Shown here in pieces: positions 1-8,976 of a DNA stretch of 12,590 nucleotides. Location of the stretch: contig NW_004440359.1 in NCBI RefSeq assembly GCF_000330505.1, positions 67,067 to 79,656 on the forward strand, read 5' to 3'. This DNA comes from Entamoeba invadens IP1 (lineage: Eukaryota; Evosea; Mastigamoebida; Endamoebidae). A program made the position numbers and the translations under genes. A model generated the notes under the pieces. That model searched no databases. It was not told the origin of the DNA and saw only the letters and a list, made by a program, of their open reading frames with translations. The first letter of the stretch is position 1; every line of letters begins with the position of its first letter.

Positions 1-1246
1 GTGTTATATATGATACATGCTGAGATAAAATTATAATATTATTATTCGTAATAAAGAGTAATATGTCAAAATATGTGTTTTAGTAAGTTAAAAAACAAAT
101 CTCTGTTTAAATAATTTTAACTTTTTATTTTGAAAAATTGGTATTTCAAATTGTTGTAATGGACTCTTTGATAACATCTATTGAATAAATGAAATGAAAT
201 GAATGACAGGTAAATGCACTACATTTATAATTGTAAGGTTGTTGATTTTTTGAAAATAAAATGAAAAATAAATTGTTTTGTTGATAGTAAATTATAATAT
301 TGTTTTAGTTTTATAAATTAATAAAGTCAACTTTAATAAACACATTCTTGGATATCAAGAGTGAGTTTTGTTGTTAATAAAAAGCTGTTAACAACATGTT
401 AAATACTCTATTTGAATGTTGTGTGTCTGATCCCTGTTATTTATTAAAGAATAAGTTGATGTGTAAATAATTATTTTGAGAAAATAATAAAATAATAAAT
501 TAATAAATAAGCATAATAAATATTATTAATAATTATAGCATATAATATTATAATATAAGATACATCTAAAGTAAAAACATTTTATAAAAATAATGTTTTT
601 TTAAATGCTCTCAATAAATATTTTTAATCGCCATTTATTGCCATAATAATTTCAAACGAATTTCGATAAACAACTAAAATTTAATAATTTATTATATTAA
701 AATATTAATTGTATTAATCAAATATGTTGTTACGTTTCGATTCGAATTTTAAATAAGATAAAATTACATAAAAATAAAAATGGATTAAAAAATGAACAGA
801 TTTTAAAAAATCGAATTTTGGACTATAAAAGAAAAAATTATAAATTCAAAACAATCATTTATTGAAATATTTATAATAAGCGGGTAGAGATTGTGATAAA
901 AATATAATATATAATATGTGTAAGAGCGAGATAATTTAATTTGCTGTTGACCACTTTTTGTGTAATGTGTAAACAAAATGTTTGAATGTGTGTTTTATGA
1001 CAAATAAGAGAACGCGATTTTCTTCAGAAATAATATATTTTATCCACAAAATATAAATTATTTGTTTTTATTCATTAATTTTTTTGGGTTTCATTGATTT
1101 TTTATTAATTTCTAAAAATGCAAAACAACAAAAACAAAAATAGAAATTAACATGTTTTATACTTCCCAAAATTGCAGAGCAGGGTTTTTCTTTTCCAAAT
1201 TACATGTAAATATCGTTTTTTTCCTTTAAAAGTTTCTATTAAATTC
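1..1246. other. A+T-rich intergenic DNA, no gene seen
   Basis: Both strands are dense with stop codons and no protein family is recognisable. The stretch is made of A/T runs and short AATAAT-type simple repeats (for example around 485-560). I see no tRNA, no rRNA and no convincing inverted-repeat element here. Confidence 0.6.
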
Positions 1247-1282
1247 CCCAACTAGTTTATAAATCCCAACCAGTTTATAGAT
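1247..1282. repeat. two tandem 18-bp units
   Basis: Two head-to-tail copies of CCCAACTAGTTTATAAAT, the second reading CCCAACCAGTTTATAGAT, are followed by CCCC, which starts a third unit. They differ at two positions. The repeat lies about 100 bases before the 8-bp-duplication element at 1390. A similar CCCAACTAGTT string occurs at about 6327, so the unit may be a scrap of a dispersed repeat. Confidence 0.6.
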
Positions 1283-1381
1283 CCCCTATATTAATATATA
1301 AAATTGGTTGAAATCGATTATGGTCGTAATTATAATAAAGTTACTATTAAAATTGATATTTTCATATAAAATGAATAGCTC

Positions 1382-1389
1382 AAAATGTA
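1382..1389. repeat. left 8-bp target site duplication AAAATGTA
   Basis: AAAATGTA directly abuts the left terminal inverted repeat and is repeated exactly at 1834-1841 directly abutting the right one. An exact 8-bp duplication is the insertion signature of hAT-superfamily transposases. Confidence 0.85.
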
Positions 1390-1833
1390 GGGACCGACAT
1401 TGACCACCACCACCTTAAACAAAAAAAAATATTTGCTGCAAGTGTTTTTTGAAGGGAGTCCATTTTTCAGCCACTGTTTGTGCGTCCCCATGTCACCCAC
1501 TTTCCTTGTCCGTACTGTGTGGACGCGGATGTGGTTCCCCCCGCTTGCGGGGGGGGGGTCAGGGGGGATCCGCGTCAAGGGAGGACTTGGAAAGTGGGTG
1601 AAACGGTGCACAAACAGACTGTTTGAGTGCGTCTTTATATGCCTTCTTTTCAATGCTTTGTCTCACTCGGTTTCCATTAACTCGAAATGTTTTTTTCGGC
1701 ATTTTATGAATTCGGGAACCAGACCTTATATTATCCAAAACGCCCATTTACTATAATTATAATTAAAATATGATTCGTAATAGAAAAAATAAATCTATTT
1801 TAAGAGGTGGTGGTGGTGGTCAATGTAGGTCCC
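1390..1833. mobile_element. 444-bp non-autonomous hAT-like miniature element
   Basis: The ends are 25-bp terminal inverted repeats (1390-1414 and 1809-1833) that match at 24 of 25 positions. They begin GGGACC, then ACATTGACC, then a run of ACC triplets. The right arm has one more ACC triplet plus TC before the shared TTAAA, so the triplet run varies in length. Exact AAAATGTA duplications flank both ends. The interior is far richer in G+C than the surrounding DNA and folds back on itself (see 1474-1617). Open reading frames exist on both strands inside, but they mirror the palindrome and none resembles a transposase, so I call the element non-autonomous. The 8-bp duplication points to hAT; a MULE would normally leave 9 bp, and a 9-bp reading makes the inverted repeats asymmetric. 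The trans-acting transposase could be the hAT family whose remnants lie at 2163-2441 and 5652-6556, but that link is only inference. Confidence 0.85.
1474..1617. repeat. GC-rich nested foldback inside the miniature element
   Basis: Four nested complementary arm pairs share one axis: CTGTTTGTGC (1474-1483) with 1608-1617; CACCCACTTTCC (1494-1505) with 1589-1600; GACGCGGAT (1522-1530) with 1568-1576; and CCCCCCGC (1537-1544) with 1547-1554 across a TT loop. A run of ten G lies at 1549-1558. On either strand this would form a long imperfect hairpin. Its GC content stands out sharply from the AT-rich surroundings. Confidence 0.85.
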
Positions 1834-1841
1834 AAAATGTA
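1834..1841. repeat. right 8-bp target site duplication AAAATGTA
   Basis: This is an exact copy of 1382-1389 and immediately follows the right inverted repeat of the 444-bp element. Confidence 0.85.
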
Positions 1842-2162
1842 AAGTAATTTTTTTAAAGTAAAATATTATTAAATTATAAAATGTTATTTTTTTGTTCAAC
1901 CATATTCAACTTTAACACAACCAGAGTTAAAAAATAGATGTGGAAAACAAGGTTATGGGAAAATAGACCAACCAAAAGCAACATTATACTTTTATTATTA
2001 AAAATGGATTTTGATAATAAAAAAATAAAAAATACAATTGTTTTATTGATCATCAAACAAATTAATTTGGGTTTTATCTAATTGAGACCTGAATATGTTT
2101 AATTACACACTAGCACCACAACTGTCACAAAAATTGTAAACGGAAAACACCAGTAATATAAA
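1842..2162. other. A+T-rich DNA, no clear gene
   Basis: No recognisable coding similarity. A minus-strand reading frame at 1874-2056 is hydrophobic and low in complexity. Since this stretch follows the minus-strand hAT scrap at 2163-2441, it may contain unrecognisable continuation of that transposase, but I cannot align it with confidence. Confidence 0.4.
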
Positions 2163-2441
2163 TTAATGATTAATAAATTCCTCGACAAAATTGTTAAGTT
2201 TTTTTTCGTAAAAATTGGTTAAATCACATTTAATTGAGTAAACATTTATACTTTTTAATAAAATTATGTTTAAAAAGTAACATGGGTTATTTAAAGCAGG
2301 TTCTATCACGCGACAAAAGTGTTTTTTTGTTATTAGCCACGTCACCAAAGTGGGCTTGAATTTATGTACACTCAGTTCTTTTAGATTTAGCAACGAGCTT
2401 TAAGCCGATTTTTGTTTAAGAAAAAACTTAGAAACAGATAG
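2163..2441 (-). pseudogene. hAT-type transposase fragment (N-terminal region)
   Basis: Read on the minus strand, the translation contains LVTWLITKKHFCRVIE. This fits the hAT pattern of a helix with a conserved W followed by P/HF-x-V-E, downstream of the BED finger. It is followed about 25 residues later by CDLTNFYEKKLNNFVEEFI, which fits the next conserved block, a (T/S)L helix with a YEEKK-like motif. Upstream of an in-frame TAA (2400-2402) the frame continues with a lysine-rich linker back to a second stop at 2442-2444. There is no ATG at the start, no zinc finger and no catalytic core, and TAA ends the frame at 2163-2165. It is a decayed fragment, probably of an element inserted in minus orientation. 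I infer the family from motif spacing rather than a computed alignment, so the hAT call is moderate. Confidence 0.5.
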
Positions 2442-2450
2442 TTATTTGAA

Positions 2451-2774
2451 TCAATACTTGGTTATGTAATGGGAAACAAGCCAATTCAATTCTTAAATAT
2501 CGGTTTATATTTTATTACTGCTGTGATTGCCATAATTAAAACAAAAATTGTGACAAATGCAGCACTGTTTTACACATCAAACTGAAAGTTACAAATAACA
2601 TTTTAATAACACAAATAACAATGAAATAACAATCTATTAAATAATTATATTTTTATTAATAATATGTAATAAAATAAACCTATTCAACTTGAAATAAAGC
2701 TAAAAAGTTTTTACTAATAATTAAATATGCTATAAAAAACTACTAATAATAAAGAAAGGGTTATTATCATCTTT
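2451..2774. other. A+T-rich DNA, no gene seen
   Basis: No coding similarity, RNA gene or inverted-repeat structure is visible between the hAT scrap and the TA-flanked element that begins at 2778. Confidence 0.5.
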
Positions 2775-2777
2775 ATA

Positions 2778-2901
2778 AACTGTTTTTCAAAAGTCGGTAC
2801 TGTCATATTTTTAGAACTCCCTAAAGTCCCGTTTTTTATTTTCGTTTTTTCCTAAAAAAATAAAAAACAAAAAATCGAAAGTACCGACTTTATTTTGAAA
2901 A
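2778..2901. repeat. internal foldback at left end of the TA element
   Basis: The left terminal repeat (2778-2802) has a second, imperfect inverted partner only 80 bases inside, at 2881-2901. That partner begins GTACCGACTTTA and continues into TTTTGAAAA; it equals the right terminal repeat with a three-base TAT insertion. Between them are complementary A- and T-tracts around 2841-2880. The left end alone can therefore form a hairpin of about 125 bases. Confidence 0.65.
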
Positions 2902-3772
2902 AAATACCAATCCCGTTCATTTATTTTCGTACAAATTCGGGAAAATGTTGGAATATTAGCCAGCCTTTTCCAAAAAACCCGATCCCGTTATTTGATTTGA
3001 CCTCAACTCGATACTTCACAACATATATTCAGTACTGTTGGCATAAAAGCACAACAATGAACGTTTAAGTGAATTTGGATGGTGTTGTTCGTGTCGAGTT
3101 TTAACTGAATATTACTCTCGTTAAAATTTAATTGAAATTTAAAACGAACTGTGGTTTTCTATTCTGAATAAAAAATAATGAATTAAAGAGTTCCAAAAAC
3201 ACCAAAAATTACAGCAAATGTTTGATAATTTTGACAGACCAAGTCAAAGAACAACACAAGAAAAGATGATAAAATGATAGAACAATATTGTTTTGTTGTG
3301 GAATATTTTAAAAATGATGTTCTCACTAAATGCTCAAAGAGAATGTCGACTTTATAAAACCCAACAAAGATAAGTTATCAAATCATTTTGTTATTTGTAT
3401 TGTTCTTGTAACAACACTATTAAGCATACTAATCTTCAAACTAAGCTTTTGTTTTGTGAATATTTTATTAATTATTAAAATGTTTAATAATGAAAAAGAT
3501 TGACATTAAGTTTATTTGCTTTTGTACTAAAATGCACTTTTGGGACAATTCACATGTTTTTTAGAAACAAAAATCCCGTTATTTCAAATTTTATATGGAT
3601 TTTTTTAATGCTTAAAAATTCTTCAAGTAAAAAAATATTTTTTGAAGACTGTTTTTCTCTTTTTTACTTGGAAAAAATAATCGAATTTATTACAAAAAAC
3701 GATTCCCAAAAATAATAAACAAAATAAATGCAAAAATCGGGACACCTCAGTACCGACTTTTGAAAAACAGTT
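2778..3772. mobile_element. 995-bp TA-flanked element with exact long TIRs
   Basis: The terminal arms are exact inverted copies. The left arm starts AACTGTTTTTCAAAAG and continues GTCGGTACTG, ending at 2802; the right arm is its reverse complement at 3748-3772. The matching sequence extends outward to ATA, so the full identity is 28 bp (2775-2802 and 3748-3775). If TA at 2776-2777 and 3773-3774 is the target duplication, the element is 995 bp. A TA duplication and this size fit a Tc1/mariner-type element, but the TA lies inside the inverted identity, so the exact boundary is ambiguous. Motif TCCCGTT recurs at 2827, 2911, 2983 and 3574. I see no DDE transposase: reading frames inside (for example 3500-3715) are short, begin at TTG and match nothing I know. 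It is either a non-autonomous member or a heavily decayed autonomous copy. Confidence 0.75.
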
Positions 3773-3775
3773 TAT

Positions 3776-5360
3776 TTAACTTTACTAACCAAATATATAT
3801 TTTATAACTATATTAAATAATAATAATAATAATACAAACTCAAAAACTCTAAAATATCTGTTAATTATAAAAAATACTATATAACAAATAATAATATCAA
3901 TACTATTGTTTTAAACTAAACAAATCGAAATAATGTATTAATAATTAATTAATACATTAATTATTGAATAGTACACTATTTATATTTAAGAATGTTAACA
4001 TGATAAATTACTTTTGTGTGGATGGCTTTGAAAATCTTACACATTTGTGTTGTAATTGCAATTTAATTTACCTAAGGGTTTAGAAAAAAATACGTTTTTT
4101 GTACCACATTCATAAAAAAGCGATTTTTTGAAAGTTAAAACAGAAAAAACAAATTTTATTTTTAGTCAAAGTCATCTTTTACTTTTACCATTTAAACGAA
4201 TTTGCCGCAAAAAAACAAATTTGTTAAAAATTAAAACATTAATTTTTTATATTAATTAACTTTAATTTATTTACTTAATTGTATAAACTATATGTAATAA
4301 AAAAATATTGAAATTGAATAATTTATAAAATAACATATAATTTGTCATAAAAAACTAATGCATAGTTAAGTGTGGATAGGTTGAAAAAATGAAAATGGTA
4401 AATATAGACAGACAATCTTTATTATTATGTTTTAAATGTAATGAGTAACTTGCATTATTTTTTGATGGTTTTTGTTGGTATTTGACGAATATTTCTATTC
4501 TAATTAACTTGTGTTGTTATGATTTTTTAATAACATAAAAAATAACTTATTGTTACAATGTGGTAATTTGCCATTTAACTTTTTACTGTTTTTATAGTAA
4601 AAATTTAATTTTATTCAACTATGTTAATAGAATTTGTTCTGTGATTATTCTGTCATTTTTATGTTCATCAATAATATTCTATTGTAATACAATTTATTGG
4701 TATTAATTAATAGTTTAGTTTAGACATAAAACCTCAAATTTAACATTTTCAACAAAACCAGAATATAATTTAGGATGTAAAACCCTTTTTATACGTATAA
4801 TTTGCTCCAACTAAAAGAACTTTATTTAACAAATTTCAATTCCCAAATATTACTATTAAAATAATAAACTAATGGAGTGTTTATATAAATTACAATACTA
4901 TTAGTTAAAAGTGATGACAAATGCATTTTTGAGCCACGATTAACAAAAAAAATGATATTATTTATAATTGATATTTAAATTAAATATTTTTTAATGCAAA
5001 AAACGGGAATTATCCCAAATTATAATTTAATAAATCACTTTTGAAATGTTTGTTCAATTAAAAAACGAAAAAAATAGCCTTACATATATCAAATAAACGG
5101 GATAATACACGTAAATTTTGTTAGTTATTTTATTTGTTCATTTTGATCTATTCTTAGTTTACCACTTCAAAAAAAGGCTGAAAATAGCGTTTTTTCTTAC
5201 TATGAAATTATTGCAAATATTGGAAATACTCCTTATGGGGGTATTCATGTTTGTATATGATTTTTGTCCCATTAATGATCATAAGTAACAATCATTAAAT
5301 TCAAAAATCATAACATATGGTTTAAAACGATTATTTGGGTTTTTCGACAAAAAAACAAGA
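3776..5360. other. long A+T-rich gene-free stretch
   Basis: About 1.6 kb without a supportable gene on either strand. Contents worth naming are an AAT microsatellite near 3814-3834, a perfect palindrome at 3931-3959, small hairpins around 5225-5245 and 5272-5298, and scattered GTGTGGAT motifs (4016-4023, 4370-4377). No tRNA or transposase motif was recognised. Confidence 0.5.
3931..3959. repeat. perfect 12-bp A+T palindrome, 5-base loop
   Basis: TAATGTATTAAT (3931-3942) pairs exactly with its reverse complement at 3948-3959 across the loop AATTA. Base composition makes short palindromes common here, but a 12-bp perfect stem is at the longer end. Confidence 0.7.
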
Positions 5361-5363
5361 GGT

Positions 5364-5415
5364 TATCCACACAAAATAATCCAATCCGCGGGGATTCACA
5401 ATTTCGGTGTGGATA
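5364..5415. repeat. nested hairpin, TATCCACAC arms
   Basis: The outer arms TATCCACAC (5364-5372) and GTGTGGATA (5407-5415) are exact reverse complements. Within the loop, AATCC (5383-5387) and GGATT (5392-5396) form a second stem around GCGG. The outer motif also occurs as GTGTGGAT at 4016 and 4370. It lies about 240 bases beyond the 3' end of the minus-strand hAT pseudogene, so it could be part of that element's terminal region, but no matching opposite end was found. Confidence 0.6.
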
Positions 5416-5651
5416 CACCCTATCACGTTAACACTCTTAAATTAACGACAAAAATAAATTGAATTTTAAATAATTGACCATTTAATTTTGAATTGAAAAA
5501 TATGATATATATTTCATAATTGTAAATTACCAATATAGTAATTGAATATTTTAAAAGATTGTTTCACATATTTGTTTCGATTAATTTTGTCTCGATAGTT
5601 TTCAATATAATTAGTGCAATTCTCTTTGAATCTTAAAGATGATACAACATA

Positions 5652-6556
5652 TCAAAATCTCAATTCTAATGTATCAGAAAGAATGTCCAATGTTTTTATA
5701 GCATTTATTATATCAACATTATAAAGGGTTGTCAACAACTTAAAATTTGGAAATTAATTAAAAGTGTGTGTTATTGTGTTATTTTTCATTTTATAAATTT
5801 TATCTTTAAATTGTTTAATCTTGTGAATTGATCGAAAGAACACAGCATTTTTCTAAAGTTCTTGGTTTAAATTTTCTAGTTGTTTTAAAGTGTCTAAGAG
5901 AAATGCTATATTTAGTTTTAAATGAACACTGCAAAGTTGTTGGTTCATCTCTTTCACTGTCATTTCACCATATTTCAATTCTTTTAATTCAAAGTTCATT
6001 AAATAATTGTGGATTTTGTCGTAATTTTTTAATGCCCATTTAAAAAATACCTCCATTAATAACCACTTTGTTGTACAATAAGTTGGAGGGGTACATTTGA
6101 AAAGTTTTTTAAACTTTGAGTTTTTGAAAAAAAAATGACATTGAATAGTAAATAAACAGTTCATGACGCACTTTTGGATTACAAACATTCTGCAAAACAG
6201 AGATTTAATAAGTGGCATTTGCACCACATTGGAAAGATGCACATTGTTCTCCTAATAAGTTTAGAAAACTAGTTGGATAATAACCCATTCATGCCATTCT
6301 CACTTTGCTCATTGAGAGTTTCATCAGTTCCCCAACTAGTTATTTTTAATGTATCTACTTTGTATTGTTTAATAACTTTTTTGTTTTTTCGACAACAAAA
6401 CATCAGTATCTTTTCCATTATAAACATTAATTTCGAACATTCTGACTGATATCCATATTGGGCATGACCGATCAAATGTAATATGAATACCAATATTTTG
6501 AAGCAAAAAACAACAAAATTTGTTGTTAGTAATCTACTTTTTTCTATTAAATTCAC
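5652..6556 (-). pseudogene. hAT-family transposase pseudogene (catalytic core)
   Basis: Read on the minus strand in order. Frame one (6556 down to 6269) ends with SWGTDETLNEQSENG then MNGLL. This resembles the hAT block around the second catalytic Asp, with pattern W-(S/T)-(S/T)-D-G-x2-N-x-(K/E)-N-G. A frame change then gives LLGEQCASFQCGANA, matching the C-x-x-H/C-A-A-H block. A second change enters 6242-5853 with FFKNSKFKKLFK, CTTKW (the T-x-RW block) and FLLDTLKQLENLNQEL, the LNxLNxxLQ helix typical of ZBED/SCAND3-like hAT proteins. After an in-frame TAG (5853-5855) the same frame still reads KNAVFFRSIHKIKQFKDKI, then TAA (5754-5756) and SDTLELRF before TGA (5652-5654). At least two frameshifts and two internal stops make it inactive. 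The C-terminal dimerisation block is not visible. The start at 6556 is GTG, not a real initiator. A 241-bp miniature element lies immediately upstream. Confidence 0.75.
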
Positions 6557-6653
6557 TTCTTTGAAAATTGTAAAATTATTATAAATTTATTAGAATAATA
6601 TTAAGATTTATAGTTATTATTAATTATATGATAATATAATAAAATAGTATTAC

Positions 6654-6894
6654 AAGGAGTATAAAAACCGCTTCCGTCTTTTTAACCACTTCCTAACAAT
6701 TTAATAGTTATAACTAATAACATTATAATAAAAAGTATAATACAAATTACCACCTCGGACAGAAAAAGTCTCCACGAAACATATTAAGCCTTCATGGTAA
6801 ACAGTACAATACATTTTATTTTATTAATATCATTTAATTCTATAAAATCAAGTGGAAGCGGTTAAAAAGACGGAAGCGGGTTTTTAGCCCCCCT
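6654..6894. mobile_element. 241-bp miniature element with long imperfect TIRs
   Basis: Left arm 6654-6693 and right arm 6854-6894 are inverted copies. They share TAAAAACC, then GCTTCCGTC, a T run, AACC(A/G)CTTCC, with one C inserted in the right arm. The outermost ten bases are weaker (AAGGAGT on the left, AGGGGGGC on the right). Flanks are TTAC on the left and TTAA on the right, so the target site could be TTAA (piggyBac type, one base mutated) or TTA (PIF/Harbinger type); I cannot decide. The interior has no coding capacity. It lies directly upstream, in minus-strand sense, of the hAT core at 5652-6556 and may have inserted into that element. Confidence 0.75.
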
Positions 6895-7024
6895 TTAACA
6901 GGGCTGCAAACCTAAATTAAAAAATCGTTTTTTGAAAAAGAAAAAATGGTATTTTATCTTTTTGGATAAAATAAATAATCCTATTCAAAAAAATTATTTT
7001 TGCTTAATTTAAAGAAAATAATTA

Positions 7025-7140
7025 TCAAAAAATAAAAAATATGCTGTTTTGGGAACGTTTTTGAATAATATGCTCAAAACTGCACTTTATTCCGTCCTTC
7101 AAATAATAAGACCAAAAGTGTTTTGAAAAACAAGTAATAA
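7025..7140 (-). pseudogene. possible BED-finger remnant of the hAT transposase
   Basis: The minus-strand translation near 7130-7040 reads KHFWSYYLKDGIKCSFEH, then IIQKRSQNS. It follows the BED-type zinc finger layout W-x2-(F/Y)-x-K-D-G-x-K-C-x2-C, but with the second Cys replaced by Glu and no downstream His pair before TGA at 7025-7027. It lies on the same strand as the catalytic core at 5652-6556 and in the right N-to-C order, with the miniature element 6654-6894 between. The similarity is short and the region is A+T-biased, so this is tentative. Confidence 0.3.
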
Positions 7141-8479
7141 CCAGAAAAAAACAAATAAAAAAATTTAAATATCTAAACCAAAAATATAAGAAAAATAAAA
7201 AAAATATAATTTTGAGAACAAGTGTAAGTTGAATGGCATAAATAAATAATATAAAAATTTTATTGGAATTAAGTAAAATAAAAATGTTGTCATCACATTT
7301 TGTGTTAGAACATAATATATAATTTGATTTGTTCAAACCTTAAAGTAATCACTGTTTTATTGTATTCATTAGAAATGAATCAGTATATCAAATAAAACAC
7401 AAAAAGAGTTTTTATATTTTTTTTAAATATTAGAATATCAGCATTATTTAAACCAAATTATAAAATTAAGTGACTTAAAATCTTGACACAAATTAATTTA
7501 TATGATAGTTTGTTGTTTTATTAAATGAAAATTATAAAAATATAAATTGACATTACAAGGTTGGACGATACCATATAATTATATTTATATTAATGTTAAT
7601 TTCGTTGTGTCCTATACAGCACATTTGACAATGAAAACATGATAATAGTTTTTATTCTAAATTGAATACAACTTGTTAACAACTTTAAATCGACTTGTAC
7701 AAAATTTAACAATTTGTTTGGACTCACAAAAACAATTAATTTTATTTTAAAAATAACATATCATTTACAATTTGTTATGTGTATTATTCCTTTCAAAACA
7801 CAGTTAAATAATCACTGAGTTGTTGTGTTAAATGTAACACTATTATATTTTTAAAAAACAAATTGTTAATAATGAATATTATGATCATTTTCTTTATTAT
7901 TTAAAATTCAAAACTTGTTTTATTGAGGTAATTTATTCAATGTGTATTTTGAGTTCATGTCAAATAACAATACTTTATTTTATCATTACCACATCGTTTT
8001 GTAGAATAATTAATTGAAATACTTCAAAAATCCTAATTATTATATTCATAAAAAATAAGAAATATCTGAAACCAAAAACACAACATATCAAACAATTAAA
8101 TGTTCATATTTATGTTATATAAATTATTCAAAATAAAGATGGTTGTGATACATTACAATTATACAAAAATAAACATTTTTAAAAACATAAATATAAAATA
8201 ATTTAATAATATAACAAATTGTTTTTTGTCTTTTTGTTTTTTGTGTTTTTTATTTCTGAATAAATAATCATTTATTACTATAATTTACTTATGTATTTTT
8301 TGTTTGACACAAAAAAACTATTACCATTAATTTAATTTACTATGTTTTAAAACTATTAAAAAAACATGGAGATTTGTTATGGCTTTTCAAAACTACATAT
8401 AACTATATTTTCTATTCCTCATTATTTAAATGGTTTTCTTTTTTACCATCATTTTAGAATGTGTATAGTTTGGACGATT
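7141..8479. other. A+T-rich gene-free stretch
   Basis: About 1.3 kb with no supportable gene, RNA gene or transposon end. It is dominated by A/T runs and a T/G-rich tract (about 8220-8250). Reading frames are short and low in complexity. Confidence 0.5.
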
Positions 8480-8610
8480 TTGTGGCTAGCCATTTTTTTA
8501 TCACTACTGGCTGACAAATCCTAATTAATTTATTCAACGAATTAAAAATAATAGTTCCAAACACAAATTCTGGCTGAAAATATTTAAAAATTAACACGGG
8601 CTAGCCACAA
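8480..8610. repeat. 12-bp inverted pair TTGTGGCTAGCC
   Basis: TTGTGGCTAGCC at 8480-8491 has its exact reverse complement at 8599-8610. The core GGCTAGCC is itself palindromic, which lowers the significance. CTGGCTGA is also present twice between them (about 8507 and 8570). No target duplication is visible. It could be the relic of a 131-bp foldback element. Confidence 0.4.
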
Positions 8611-8611
8611 G

Positions 8612-8943
8612 TTGAATCCGATTTGCAGTACTGATCGTCAAGCTTCTAACTCTTACTACTATATTCATTAAATTAGTTAAAAAACAAATAAACTAAAAAT
8701 ACATTTTTTACCGTATTAAATTTGTGATGATTGGCTATATTTAATGGGTTTTGAATTACAACAAAAATAACAATCATTATTGAATGTTATTTTTTCGAAA
8801 AAAGATTTGTTTTGAAATTATCAATATAGCTTTTTTTTTTTAAAAAAAATATAGTATATTTATAAAGTATAATAAATAAAATTATTGATTAAAATATCAA
8901 TCATATAATTAGATAATAATGTTTACAAAAACGAATTTTTCAA
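8612..8943. other. A+T-rich upstream region of the BspA-like gene
   Basis: Non-coding. It contains a T10 run followed by an A8 run near 8830-8848. I can name no regulatory motif here other than the TATTTAAA box that follows at 8944. Confidence 0.5.
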
Positions 8944-8951
8944 TATTTAAA
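8944..8951 (+). promoter_or_regulatory. TATA-like box TATTTAAA
   Basis: TATTTAAA starts 33 bases before the ATG at 8977. It matches the Entamoeba core-promoter TATA element (GTATTTAAA-like), which normally sits about 30 bases upstream of transcription start. Given the very short 5' leaders in this genus, the spacing fits a transcript starting a few bases before the ATG. The sequence is A+T-biased, so chance occurrence is possible. Confidence 0.55.
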
Positions 8952-8976
8952 TATCGTAACAACTTTGTATATCAAA

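Noticed and set aside
1330..1756. Overlapping open frames of 62-118 codons on both strands
   Set aside because: They lie inside or across the ends of the palindromic 444-bp element. The 118-codon frame starts at TTG, and none shows a known domain.
1874..2056. 60-codon minus-strand frame as more hAT transposase
   Set aside because: It is hydrophobic and low in complexity; one alternative frame shows a GWS-like triplet, but that is too little to support a call.
3500..3715. 71-codon plus-strand frame near the right end of the 1-kb element
   Set aside because: It starts at TTG, has biased A+T-driven composition and shows no transposase motif.
8965..8976. Extending the BspA-like protein four codons upstream
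   Set aside because: The codon at 8965 is TTG. The first ATG is 8977, and its N-terminus fits the family and the TATTTAAA spacing.
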